Below, piece after piece: positions 1 to 6,636 of a stretch of 23,252 nucleotides of DNA. This DNA comes from a virus. Below the pieces are notes generated by a model, which saw nothing but the letters and a program-made list of their open reading frames with translations, did not search any database and had not been told where the DNA came from. The stretch spans positions 1-23,252 of IMG/VR virus record IMGVR_UViG_3300003635_000025. The stretch is one strand, 5' to 3'. The position numbers and the translations under genes are program-made. How positions within the stretch are numbered: the stretch's first letter is position 1; each line of letters begins with the position of its first letter.

Positions 1-2
1 AT

Positions 3-1253
3 AAGCGATATCTCGGGTTTGTCTCTGGTGTCGGGGCAGGGAAAACCTACGCCGGGATTATTCGCACGTTCCTGAATATGGAGCGGTGGAACCCTGGGGA
101 AATGGGTGCGATTATCGCCCCAACGCGACAGATGGTAATCAACGTCATCATCCCCGAAATGCGCGAAATCGGGTTGTTAGACAAGTGGACACACAACAGC
201 TCACACTCTGACGAACCGGGGTTACACAGTCCGAATGGGTCGAGAGCACTCATCCTCAGCGCGGATAACCAGAAGACGATTGAGCGATTGCGTGGGTTGA
301 ATCTTTCATGGGTGTGGATAGACGAACGGACGGCCGTCCCAGAGCGAGCGCAGGAAATCGCCATGCAGCGCCTCCGGACGGGCAATTATAGGAACCTATA
401 CGTCACAACGACGCCCAAAGGCAAGGACTCTGTATATGAGTTCTTCGCCAAGGGCGTTGATGCGACACCGTACGGAGAGGCACAACTGTATGAGCAAAAC
501 GATAGATTAGCAATTGTCGGGGTTCCGACCTCAGCAAATCCACACACACCGGAGGACTACAAACAAGCGATGGACAGCGACCTCCCTGACGAGATACGGG
601 CACAGGAAATCCAAGGGCAATTCGTCGAAATTGGAGCTGGTCTATTGACCTACGACATGCTCGAAGAAGTCCCGGCGAGTGTGTTAGAGGGGCAGGCGTG
701 GAAGTGGCACGTCGCTGTTGACCTTGGCGTTGAGACCAACCCACGGAAGGCACAGAGCAACGATACAGACTATTGGGCACTCGCGTTAGTCGCGGAGAAC
801 AAAGACCCACAACAGCATACAGCGTATCTCTGTGGTGTCTGGCGGAAGCGTGGGCAGGCTCCGAGTGCAGCGGCGAACTGGATACGCGAGATCATCGACC
901 GGTTCGGGATTCGGCATGTAAAATACGAGAAAGTGCAGGCCCAAGCGTGGTTTGAGTCACATCTAAAAGAGAAAGGACTTACGCCGATCCCCCACAACCC
1001 CAGAGGCAAGAAAGAAGACCGCATTATCGGGTTGAGCGTGCCGTTTAGCAACCATAATGTGAAACTCATTGATTGGTCGGGTGTGCCCGGGGTTGAGATG
1101 GATTGGTCCGACTTCAAATCTGAATGGGCGTCATTCCCTGAAGGCTCCCATGACGACCAACTGGATTCCGTGGCGATGGCACTCGAAGACGTCAACTTCG
1201 GCGGGCGGTTTAGTGGACTAAGCGGGGATATGTACGGGAGAGCCAATGAGTGA
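3..1253 (+). CDS. terL: Terminase large subunit (DNA-packaging ATPase/nuclease), 5'-truncated
   Basis: Packages viral DNA into the prohead by ATP hydrolysis and cuts the concatemer. The frame is open to the left edge, so the N-terminus lies outside the window; an ATG at 78 is internal because the Walker A motif lies before it. Visible motifs: Walker A SGVGAGKT at 24-47, Walker B WVWIDE at 309-326, a YVTTTPKG coupling-type motif near 400, and RNase H-like nuclease acidic residues in HVAVDLGVE (near 705) and HDDQLDSVAMAL near the C-terminus. This order (ATPase, then nuclease) is the standard large terminase layout. The stop overlaps the next start by 8 nt (ATGAGTGA). No small terminase is seen; it would lie to the left. 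The family assignment is secure; the packaging mode (cos or pac) cannot be told. Confidence 0.95.
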   Translation, partial: KRYLGFVSGVGAGKTYAGIIRTFLNMERWNPGEMGAIIAPTRQMVINVIIPEMREIGLLDKWTHNSSHSDEPGLHSPNGSRALILSADNQKTIERLRGLNLSWVWIDERTAVPERAQEIAMQRLRTGNYRNLYVTTTPKGKDSVYEFFAKGVDATPYGEAQLYEQNDRLAIVGVPTSANPHTPEDYKQAMDSDLPDEIRAQEIQGQFVEIGAGLLTYDMLEEVPASVLEGQAWKWHVAVDLGVETNPRKAQSNDTDYWALALVAENKDPQQHTAYLCGVWRKRGQAPSAAANWIREIIDRFGIRHVKYEKVQAQAWFESHLKEKGLTPIPHNPRGKKEDRIIGLSVPFSNHNVKLIDWSGVPGVEMDWSDFKSEWASFPEGSHDDQLDSVAMALEDVNFGGRFSGLSGDMYGRANE

Positions 1254-1455
1254 ATTTTCCTTAGACGACATCAAGGACAAAGCAACCGATGTTGAGGACG
1301 TCAAGAACCTCTGCCCGTGGTTAGAAGACCCGCATCAATGCGACTGTGGGGCGTATTGTGACTCCACACACGAATATGTGGAAGAACAGGCGATGTACAT
1401 GGACGTCTGGAAATGCCCGAAATGCGGGGATAGATACTACCGAGACCGGGTGTAA
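1246..1455 (+). CDS. Small zinc-ribbon-like protein (69 aa)
   Basis: A 69-residue acidic protein with two cysteine clusters: C-x6-HQCDCGAYC in the middle and CPKCG near the C-terminus, a spacing that suggests one or two structural zinc sites. Small CPxCG proteins are a known, mostly uncharacterised class in haloarchaea and their viruses. The start ATG lies inside the terminase end (ATGAGTGA overlap), so translation is probably coupled to the terminase. Its position next to terminase could mean a packaging or regulatory role, but nothing in the sequence proves that. It could equally be a host-interaction protein. The coding call is good; the function is unknown. Confidence 0.8.
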   Translation: MSEFSLDDIKDKATDVEDVKNLCPWLEDPHQCDCGAYCDSTHEYVEEQAMYMDVWKCPKCGDRYYRDRV

Positions 1456-1474
1456 TCCAAACTCAATGCATAGG

Positions 1475-1501
1475 TTAATGTGGATTCAATGTGTGCATTA
1501 A
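1475..1501 (+). promoter_or_regulatory. Candidate operator/promoter: TTAATG-N15-CATTAA inverted repeat
   Basis: The 90-nt gap before the gene at 1546 contains a perfect 6-bp inverted repeat, TTAATG at 1475-1480 and CATTAA at 1496-1501. The half-sites are 21 bp apart centre to centre, about two helical turns. The right half overlaps an AT-rich TATA-like stretch (CATTAAAT). CAATG occurs three times in the same gap and an ATGCAT palindrome lies at 1466-1471. A dimeric repressor site is a reasonable reading, and a ribbon-helix-helix-like protein is encoded just downstream at 1730. Seen: the repeat. Inferred: any function. Confidence 0.4.
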
Positions 1502-1545
1502 ATCGCAATGTGTCCGAACGACATGGAACACAACGAGGGGCACCA

Positions 1546-1737
1546 ATGAACGAACTCGAAAACTGCCCTGTGTGTGGCGAAAAACTGAACCACTGGATAG
1601 ACAACGGATACCGAAACGAGTGGCCGCTCTCGGAACTTGACGACGGCCAAAGACTCGTCGTCTGCACCGACGAGACAGACAGGGTGTTCGTCCACGTTGA
1701 CCAGCCCTCCACTCTTCGAGGCGAGACTGATGAGTGA
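1546..1737 (+). CDS. Small CPxCG-type protein (63 aa)
   Basis: Acidic protein of 63 residues starting MNELENCPVCGEKL, with one CPVCG knuckle, a later single Cys (VVC) and a His (VHVDQ) that could complete a zinc site. An in-frame ATG at 1480 exists, but the ATG at 1546 is preferred: it is preceded by GAGGGG six bases upstream as a Shine-Dalgarno-like site, and the zinc knuckle then falls at the N-terminus as in other small CPxCG proteins. The stop overlaps the next start by 8 nt (ATGAGTGA), the same arrangement as at 1246. The gene has its own upstream gap with a candidate operator. Function unknown. Confidence 0.7.
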   Translation: MNELENCPVCGEKLNHWIDNGYRNEWPLSELDDGQRLVVCTDETDRVFVHVDQPSTLRGETDE

Positions 1738-2047
1738 GTGGACTAGCATGTCCGTCAAAGAATCCACGAAGGAACGCTTTGACGAACTGAACGACGGACG
1801 GACGAAAGATGAGTTCATTCAGCACCTCATGGACGCTTGGGAAGGTGACGAGAGTGTTGGTAGCTCGCCCCCCGCCAACGCCAATGATTTTAGTCCGGTG
1901 AACAACGACGTCGCAGAGAAGTTAGACCGCATTGAGGAGCGCATGAAGGACTTTGCTGTCACAGAGAACCAACAGCGGGTGATCGCGAGAATTGATGACC
2001 ACGAGACAGAGATGAAGAGCTTCTTAGAAAGGGAGTTAGGGCGATAG
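1730..2047 (+). CDS. Small protein with ribbon-helix-helix-like N-terminus and coiled-coil C-terminus
   Basis: 105 residues. After MSEWTS the segment MSVKESTKERFDELNDGRTK followed by DEFIQHLMDAWEGDE has the beta strand plus two-helix pattern of ribbon-helix-helix DNA-binding proteins, with the typical strand-E-S-T-x-x-R-x-x-x-L signature. The second half (NDVAEKLDRIEERMKDF onward) is predicted coiled coil. Start choice: ATG 1730 overlaps the previous stop by 8 nt. A second ATG at 1748 (MSVKES) would remove only six residues and places the RHH strand at the extreme N-terminus, as is common, so it is a real alternative. Possible role: a small transcription regulator acting on the repeat at 1475-1501. 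That is inference from position only; a structural coiled-coil role is also possible. Confidence 0.7.
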   Translation: MSEWTSMSVKESTKERFDELNDGRTKDEFIQHLMDAWEGDESVGSSPPANANDFSPVNNDVAEKLDRIEERMKDFAVTENQQRVIARIDDHETEMKSFLERELGR

Positions 2048-2066
2048 CCAAACCCCTTTTTAACAC
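2048..2066 (+). promoter_or_regulatory. BRE/TATA-like promoter, CCAAACCCCTTTTTAACAC
   Basis: This box follows directly after the stop at 2047, and ATG 2084 comes 34 nt after its AAACC. In archaea the BRE/TATA pair sits about 25-35 nt before the transcription start, so the message would be leaderless. The AAACC plus pyrimidine-rich box recurs before 2475, 9283 and 11479 at nearly the same distance. Confidence 0.6.
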
Positions 2067-2083
2067 GCTTGTGTAGCAAGAGT

Positions 2084-2437
2084 ATGCCCAGAGACCGCAC
2101 CATTCACGTCACCGGGGATTTCTTCGCTGTGAGTGGCACCGACATAGCCGACGGAAACACACTGGAAGTCAACCCCGAGGATGTCACCCAATATGACGCC
2201 ATCGAAGTCCATGCGATTAGTCACGGTGGCTCCGTTGACGTCAGACTCGAGACCTCAAGCGACCCAGATACACTCGTCACAGATGCGAGTGTCACCTTGG
2301 ATTCGTTCAGCGGGGAGGGGATCAGCCAACATAATGCGATTCAAGCTGGTGCTGAGGATGACATGTACCTTGTCGTCGAGAATACGTCCGGCGGGGCGAT
2401 TGACATCATCGTCACGGGCGTCGCTATCAACGAGTAG
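2084..2437 (+). CDS. Beta-rich protein of unknown function, probably structural
   Basis: 117 residues beginning MPRDRTIHVTGDFFAV, with alternating hydrophobic/polar strands throughout and a Gly/Ser/Asp-rich composition, ending GAIDIIVTGVAINE. No catalytic motif, signal peptide or membrane segment is seen. The pattern resembles small beta-sandwich virion proteins such as head fibres or decorations, but the family was not recognised. It sits between the packaging genes and the portal and has its own promoter-like box. ATG 2084 was chosen over the TTG at 2069 because the latter would lie inside the expected promoter-to-start spacer. Role on the capsid surface is inference. Confidence 0.75.
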   Translation: MPRDRTIHVTGDFFAVSGTDIADGNTLEVNPEDVTQYDAIEVHAISHGGSVDVRLETSSDPDTLVTDASVTLDSFSGEGISQHNAIQAGAEDDMYLVVENTSGGAIDIIVTGVAINE

Positions 2438-2440
2438 GGA

Positions 2441-2466
2441 AAACCCTAACCAAACGCCCATATAAA
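2441..2466 (+). promoter_or_regulatory. Promoter-like region before the portal gene (AAACCC box plus TATAAA)
   Basis: AAACCCTAACC begins 34 nt before ATG 2475, the same spacing as at 2050. A second element, CATATAAAG at 2459-2467, is a better TATA box but only about 14 nt from the ATG, too close for a leaderless start at 2475 unless transcription begins inside the gene. Which one is used cannot be decided from sequence. Confidence 0.45.
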
Positions 2467-2474
2467 GCAGTTGT

Positions 2475-4424
2475 ATGTCAGATGAGTCTCTTCGCTCCGA
2501 ACTCGCGGGCCTAGCGAAGGATTGGGTCACATCAAAGCGTCGGACGCTGCAATCTCCGAGTACACGCGTTGACTCAGGGGGGACGGTCAACAGTTATTCT
2601 TTTAAGCGGCAGGACATCGACCACGAACGCCTCAGAGAAGTCAAGGACGTCCGTGACTCTGGTGGGTTGGTCGCACAGTTAGTTCACGCCAAAGCCCTCA
2701 TGAACTTCGGGACGGGCGTTGAATGGAACGTTGAAGACGATGCAGCCACTGAAGAAGTCGTCGATGGCGAACCAATGACGCTTGAGGCGTGGCTTGAAGA
2801 CACGTTCAACGACCTGGATACCATCATTTTGGACGTCGGGGAAGACACGATTTGGTATCCCTACGGAGCGGTCGAAATCTCCGAAACCAGAGGGGGCAAT
2901 TTCGGCAGTATTGTCCCAGTTGAGCCATATACCTTATACCCCCAAACGGATAGGCATGGGGAAATTGTAAACTGGATACAAGAAACACACGGGAAAGGGG
3001 GCACGTATCGAGAGTCATTCGAACCCGACGACATCAAGCATTTCATCGTCAACAAGAGTTCGGCACGGGACAAAACCGGTATCTCGCAAGTCCTCCGCAG
3101 TGAAGAGGAGATAACGCAGTATAAGGAGAATCAGCGGGCCATGCAGAACGCCATTAAGATGCATGGATTCCCAGAGTGGCATGTCAAAGCCGGGCGAGAG
3201 GGTGCCGCACCACTTGACGATAACGAACTCCGACGGATCATCCAGTTATTCGAGGATCGCCGGAGTAAGGGCGACACCGTCACTGCAACTGGGCCGGACG
3301 TCGACTTGGATCGGATGGACCCCGGTGACATCAAACTCGAAGAAGTCACCTCAAACGACCTACAACAGCTTGCCCTTGCGCTTGGCGTTCCGATTGAAGC
3401 CGTCGACTTTGGAAGTGAAGGCCTTGGTTCTGGCGAACAGAGTAAACTCCGAGAGACGATTCTAAAACTCGACATCCTCGCCACGCAACGGACGTATACG
3501 AATCAGTGGATGACCGAAGTGATCCGCCCCGTCGTGCGGGACTACTCACCGTTTGACCATACGGTAAATATGGAGCTGGAACTCAACGACCCACTCACGG
3601 GAGACTTAGAGATGGCTGAGTTGATTAGTAAAGTCGGGGACTACATGGAGACCAACGAAGCGCGTGCAAAACTCAACCTGCCCGAACGGGATGATCTTGA
3701 AGGCGAATACGGAGCGCCAGGTGATAGTGGCTCGGACGACGGGTTAGAAAACATCTTCGGGGGGAGAGAGTTGGGAAGTGATACGGATTTTAGCCACCTT
3801 GAGGCGTGGGAGCGGAGTTTGATGGATATGCATGCCCAGGCGTTTGAGAACACCAACACGCGCATCCTCAACTTCACAGAGGGTGCAACACCGGAGTTCG
3901 TCAAAGACCGAATCAGAGACACGATACTGTCTGGTGGGGGTGTGTTTAGTGACATCGAAGGCATTAACGACTCCGAGCGGATGCAATTGCGTGAGTACCT
4001 TACTGAAAGTCTGACGTCTGACGGGTGGACGATTGACGGGGTAGCGGACCAACTCATGCAGTTGGATTCTATTGATGACCGGAACTATGCCGAATTGGTA
4101 GCCGAGAGTGAGACGGCCGGGATTCTCAACACCACTCGGATGAACGGGTATGAGGAACAGGGGTTGGGCGAAAGTCTGTTTTACTGGTCTGGGAACACCC
4201 AGTCAGAAGACTCCCGAACCACAGAGGCATGTGACTGGCTTATTAAACAGACCAATCCATTCGAGGGCGGCGATCCAGTGCCGAAAGAGCAACTGAAAGA
4301 GTTAATTAAAGAGGCACCAAGCCACGACCCCGATATGAACAATAACCTTGCCCGCCCGGATGATTGGATGGTCCACCCCAGAGAGAGAAAGCAACCTGTA
4401 AGAGCGCCACCAGACATGACCTAA
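2475..4424 (+). CDS. Portal protein with C-terminal MuF-like head-morphogenesis domain
   Basis: 649 residues. The portal is the dodecameric ring at the capsid vertex through which DNA passes. Residues 1 to about 430 show portal features: an early SGGLVAQLVHAKALMNFGTG helix region, IWYPYGAVEI, FGSIVPVEPYTLYP, a DDIKHFIVNKSS segment, and LALALGVPIEAVDFG followed by GSGEQSKLRETILKLDI (the usual ring-core region). From about 440 a second domain starts (LEAWERSLMDMHAQAFENTN). It ends with an MuF-like block at about 546-649: TAGILNTTRMNGYEEQGLG, FYWSGN, SRTTEACDWL, SHDPDMNN and a terminal WMVHPRERK resembling the family's HPxCRC end. In many phages MuF is a separate downstream gene; here it appears fused. 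The portal call is strong, the MuF part moderate. Confidence 0.88.
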   Translation: MSDESLRSELAGLAKDWVTSKRRTLQSPSTRVDSGGTVNSYSFKRQDIDHERLREVKDVRDSGGLVAQLVHAKALMNFGTGVEWNVEDDAATEEVVDGEPMTLEAWLEDTFNDLDTIILDVGEDTIWYPYGAVEISETRGGNFGSIVPVEPYTLYPQTDRHGEIVNWIQETHGKGGTYRESFEPDDIKHFIVNKSSARDKTGISQVLRSEEEITQYKENQRAMQNAIKMHGFPEWHVKAGREGAAPLDDNELRRIIQLFEDRRSKGDTVTATGPDVDLDRMDPGDIKLEEVTSNDLQQLALALGVPIEAVDFGSEGLGSGEQSKLRETILKLDILATQRTYTNQWMTEVIRPVVRDYSPFDHTVNMELELNDPLTGDLEMAELISKVGDYMETNEARAKLNLPERDDLEGEYGAPGDSGSDDGLENIFGGRELGSDTDFSHLEAWERSLMDMHAQAFENTNTRILNFTEGATPEFVKDRIRDTILSGGGVFSDIEGINDSERMQLREYLTESLTSDGWTIDGVADQLMQLDSIDDRNYAELVAESETAGILNTTRMNGYEEQGLGESLFYWSGNTQSEDSRTTEACDWLIKQTNPFEGGDPVPKEQLKELIKEAPSHDPDMNNNLARPDDWMVHPRERKQPVRAPPDMT

Positions 4425-4433
4425 TTTTAACAC
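4425..4433 (+). promoter_or_regulatory. TATA-like box TTTTAACAC before the HhH gene
   Basis: TTTTAACAC directly after the portal stop is identical to the core of the box at 2058-2066. It lies 30 nt before a GTG at 4455, which would make a nearly leaderless start. This spacing is the main reason for choosing GTG 4455 for the next gene. Confidence 0.5.
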
Positions 4434-4454
4434 CAGTTGGTGTGTAGTGTAGGT

Positions 4455-4631
4455 GTGAACCTCAAAGACGAACTCATGGAAATCGACGGCGTGGGTGAGA
4501 AGACTGCCGAGAAGATTCTATCGATTATAGACACCCGTAACGACCCGAAACTTCAGAAAGCGATTCAGAAAGCGCAAGAACACAACGACAGAGAAGCCTC
4601 AATCTGGCTTCGGAGGTACAGCGACCAATAG
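4455..4631 (+). CDS. Small helix-hairpin-helix (HhH) protein, 58 aa
   Basis: The protein reads NLKDELMEIDGVGEKTAEKI near its start. The hairpin IDGVGEKTAEKIL is a clear HhH motif, which binds the DNA backbone without sequence specificity. The rest is charged and helical, ending WLRRYSDQ. Starts at TTG 4437 or GTG 4440 are possible, but GTG 4455 fits the promoter spacing and begins just ahead of the fold. Haloarchaeal genomes carry many short HhH proteins. Its location between portal and protease suggests a DNA-contacting role during packaging or in the capsid interior, which is inference. Confidence 0.7.
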   Translation: MNLKDELMEIDGVGEKTAEKILSIIDTRNDPKLQKAIQKAQEHNDREASIWLRRYSDQ

Positions 4632-4638
4632 TTATTAG

Positions 4639-4745
4639 TCTGCGTGTGAGAAAGGCCCACGTGCGGCGTAAGCCGCCGAGTGTTCCATCGTTCCACGCGG
4701 ACCACGGTTCCTGTGTCAACTCGGGCGCGTTCCCCCCTCGCGCCT
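4639..4745 (+). other. GC-rich gap with two hairpins (possible structured RNA or processing/termination element)
   Basis: The 153-nt gap 4632-4784 is the longest gene-free stretch. It holds GCGGC-GTAA-GCCGC at 4663-4676, a 5-bp all G-C stem closed by a GNRA-type GUAA tetraloop, and GGCGCG/CGCGCC at 4724-4729 and 4739-4744 with a pyrimidine-rich 9-nt loop. CCGAG (4676-4680) and CTCGG (4720-4724) are also complementary and could close a larger fold. It is not a tRNA. It could be a terminator for the HhH gene, a 5' leader processing element, or a small RNA. Confidence 0.4.
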
Positions 4746-4754
4746 TTGCGGATG

Positions 4755-4759
4755 TATAA
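4755..4759 (+). promoter_or_regulatory. TATA box (TATAA) before the protease gene
   Basis: GTATAAGT sits 30 nt upstream of ATG 4785, a fitting distance for an archaeal promoter with a very short leader. It lies just after the second hairpin of the 4639-4745 region. Confidence 0.5.
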
Positions 4760-4784
4760 GTCAATAGAGGCGTGATTGTCCTCT

Positions 4785-6170
4785 ATGCCCGAGGACGTCG
4801 ACAATTGCGTGGAATCCATTTTGGATGACAACCCCGACATGGACAAAAGTCGCGCCTATGCGATTTGCAACAGCATGAAAAACAAAGGACAGCTTGGGGC
4901 GGATATTGATACCACAAGTTGCCCCGACGGGCAAGTCTCAGTTAATGGCGAGTGTGTGGAAGTGGAAACGGTTGAGACACCGCCAAGCCTGCTATCAAGT
5001 CCACGCCTGCACCTTGCAGAGTTCAACACAGAGCCGATCAAACGCACGGAGTTGGGGTCCGACACGGTTCGCTACGACAACCTTGCACTCCTCTCGGAAG
5101 GTGTGTGGACGGACCAAGCGAGCAAGACGCCCACGCTATACGCTTCTGATGCGTTCAGCGACATCGAAGCGCGGTGGGACGACTCCGAGCATGACGGCCC
5201 ACCCGTGAACGACATGCACGACATCAACAAGACCACTGGGCAGGTGAATCAAACCTCTGTGGCGGGGCATATTGACCCAAACTCACTCCGCGTCAATGGC
5301 GATACCCTCATGGGTGACGTGGTGCTTGATACGTCAACCCCGGCCGGTGAACTTGCGGATAATCGACTACAGGATGCACTCAACTCCGGCGGGAACGAAG
5401 GCTACGGTGGTCCGAGTGTCGAACTCGATTTAGACCCACAGGAACACCTCAGAGAGCAGTCGGATCACCCACGCGCGGAAGCCGAAATCACGGGTGGGTA
5501 CCTCACCGGGTTGGGGCTAGTCATGAATCAAGCAGACAAGAACATCGGCTTTGACAAAGAGACCGCAAAACGCGCGGTGGCCATGAGTAGCAATAGTGAT
5601 AAGGCGATTTATACTCAAGACACGGGTATGACCGCGCGAATGTTGACCGAAGACGATGAGAAGCTGAAAACCCTCGCTGAGAATCTTGACACCACAGAGA
5701 AGAAAGTCAAGGAGTCGCTTACGGCACTGCTTCAGGAGGACGAAGAGGACGAGGAAGACATGGAAGAGGAAGCAGTCGACGAAGAACCCGATGAGGAGAT
5801 GGGCGACTACGAAGAGGATGAGGAAGACGAAGAACAGGAAATGCAGGACGGCGATGGCGACGACGACGCGATTGACGTCCTTGAAGAGCAAATTGACGAC
5901 CTCTGGGGGGAGATCGAGGAGATGAAGGAAGCGATGACTACGCAGTCCGAGATGTCCGACGAACTTGAAGCCGCGCGTGACGAACTCGCGGACGCTGAGA
6001 GTGTGGCGGAACTGCAAGAGGCAAAAGACGAACTCGATAAGCGTCTGTCTCACATTGAAGACGAGGAAAAGACAAAGACGCTGGCAGATGGGGAATCCGA
6101 TGCGTTTGATTGGTCCGACCCCAACGACCGAACAGCCAATTACGATAGCGGAACCGGGACGACGTTCTAG
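4785..6170 (+). CDS. Prohead protease with acidic scaffold-like C-terminal region
   Basis: 461 residues. The N-terminus MPEDVDNCVESILDDNPDMD followed by KSRAYAICNSM matches a short CV...AYAIC helical motif seen at the start of several phage head proteins. Residues about 75-245 read as a prohead protease: NDMHDIN (His145), AGHIDP, MGDVVLD, and GGPSVELD (Ser211) in the expected order for the His/Ser catalytic pair of this fold. Residues about 316-365 are almost continuous Asp/Glu, followed by coiled coil to about 430, like a scaffolding domain. Such a fusion would both template the prohead and process it. A C-x10-C pair (Cys46, Cys57) in CPDGQ...GECV is unusual. ATG 4785 was chosen over TTG 4776 by promoter spacing. 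Catalysis is inferred from motif order, not shown. Confidence 0.8.
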   Translation: MPEDVDNCVESILDDNPDMDKSRAYAICNSMKNKGQLGADIDTTSCPDGQVSVNGECVEVETVETPPSLLSSPRLHLAEFNTEPIKRTELGSDTVRYDNLALLSEGVWTDQASKTPTLYASDAFSDIEARWDDSEHDGPPVNDMHDINKTTGQVNQTSVAGHIDPNSLRVNGDTLMGDVVLDTSTPAGELADNRLQDALNSGGNEGYGGPSVELDLDPQEHLREQSDHPRAEAEITGGYLTGLGLVMNQADKNIGFDKETAKRAVAMSSNSDKAIYTQDTGMTARMLTEDDEKLKTLAENLDTTEKKVKESLTALLQEDEEDEEDMEEEAVDEEPDEEMGDYEEDEEDEEQEMQDGDGDDDAIDVLEEQIDDLWGEIEEMKEAMTTQSEMSDELEAARDELADAESVAELQEAKDELDKRLSHIEDEEKTKTLADGESDAFDWSDPNDRTANYDSGTGTTF

Positions 6171-6182
6171 CGGATTTTAGAC

Positions 6183-6215
6183 GAACCTCTTTTAGGAGTC
6201 ATACATAAGAGGGGT
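6183..6215 (+). promoter_or_regulatory. Promoter/RBS region for decoration and capsid genes
   Basis: GAACCTCTTTTAGG at 6183-6196 is a variant of the AAACC box, 40 nt before ATG 6223, with ACATAA at 6202-6207 as an alternative TATA-like element. GAGGGG at 6210-6215 is a Shine-Dalgarno-like site seven bases before the ATG. This is one of few genes here with both a promoter-like box and a good RBS, consistent with high expression of capsid proteins. Confidence 0.45.
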
Positions 6216-6222
6216 ATATAGC

Positions 6223-6636
6223 ATGAGCATCAACCAAGGTGAACACACGTTTGAACAGGAAGTCCTTATCTCCGGTGAGGAGATTATGGGCTTCACCGCT
6301 GATTCGGCGCTCACACTCCGTGAGCCGGTCGGGATTAGCGGGGATATGGCAGTTGATTCGTCATCCGCTGGCGAAGGCGACTTCTACGGAGTCGTTTTGT
6401 ACGACGTTGCATCCGGTGAGGAAGTCGCTGTCGCAGGCGCGAATACTGAGGTCTGGGTTGAAGTGAGCGAGGCAGTTTCGGCCGGTGACGAACTCCTCCC
6501 CGATGGCAATGGCACGTTTGAGTCCGTCGCAACGAGCGCCGGGTCCAATGGCGTGCTCCTTGCCGAGACGGGGAGTTCGGGAAGTGGTGAACTCGTGCGT
6601 GCAGAAGTGCTGAGCGCACAGGGGGCGACTGCATAA
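6223..6636 (+). CDS. Capsid decoration protein (DUF2190-like)
   Basis: 137 residues, beta-rich and small-residue-rich. The segment FYGVVLYDVASGEEVAVAGA, followed by TEVWVEVSEAVSAGDELLPD, has the GV-x-SGE-V-V and AGD-L pattern of DUF2190-type capsid cement proteins, which bind the outer HK97-fold shell. Its place directly before the major capsid gene is the usual one. The stop TAA and the capsid ATG share one base (TAATG), so the two are translationally coupled and made in comparable amounts. Family call is by pattern; a separate small head protein is the alternative. Confidence 0.72.
   Translation: MSINQGEHTFEQEVLISGEEIMGFTADSALTLREPVGISGDMAVDSSSAGEGDFYGVVLYDVASGEEVAVAGANTEVWVEVSEAVSAGDELLPDGNGTFESVATSAGSNGVLLAETGSSGSGELVRAEVLSAQGATA

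Noticed and set aside
4639-4745. tRNA gene in the structured gap
   Set aside because: The arms do not match: no 7-nt T-loop with TTC, no 7-bp acceptor stem and no anticodon arm of correct size.
5730-5870. Tandem DNA repeat in the protease gene
   Set aside because: It is a run of GAA/GAG/GAC codons for Asp/Glu without a fixed repeat unit.
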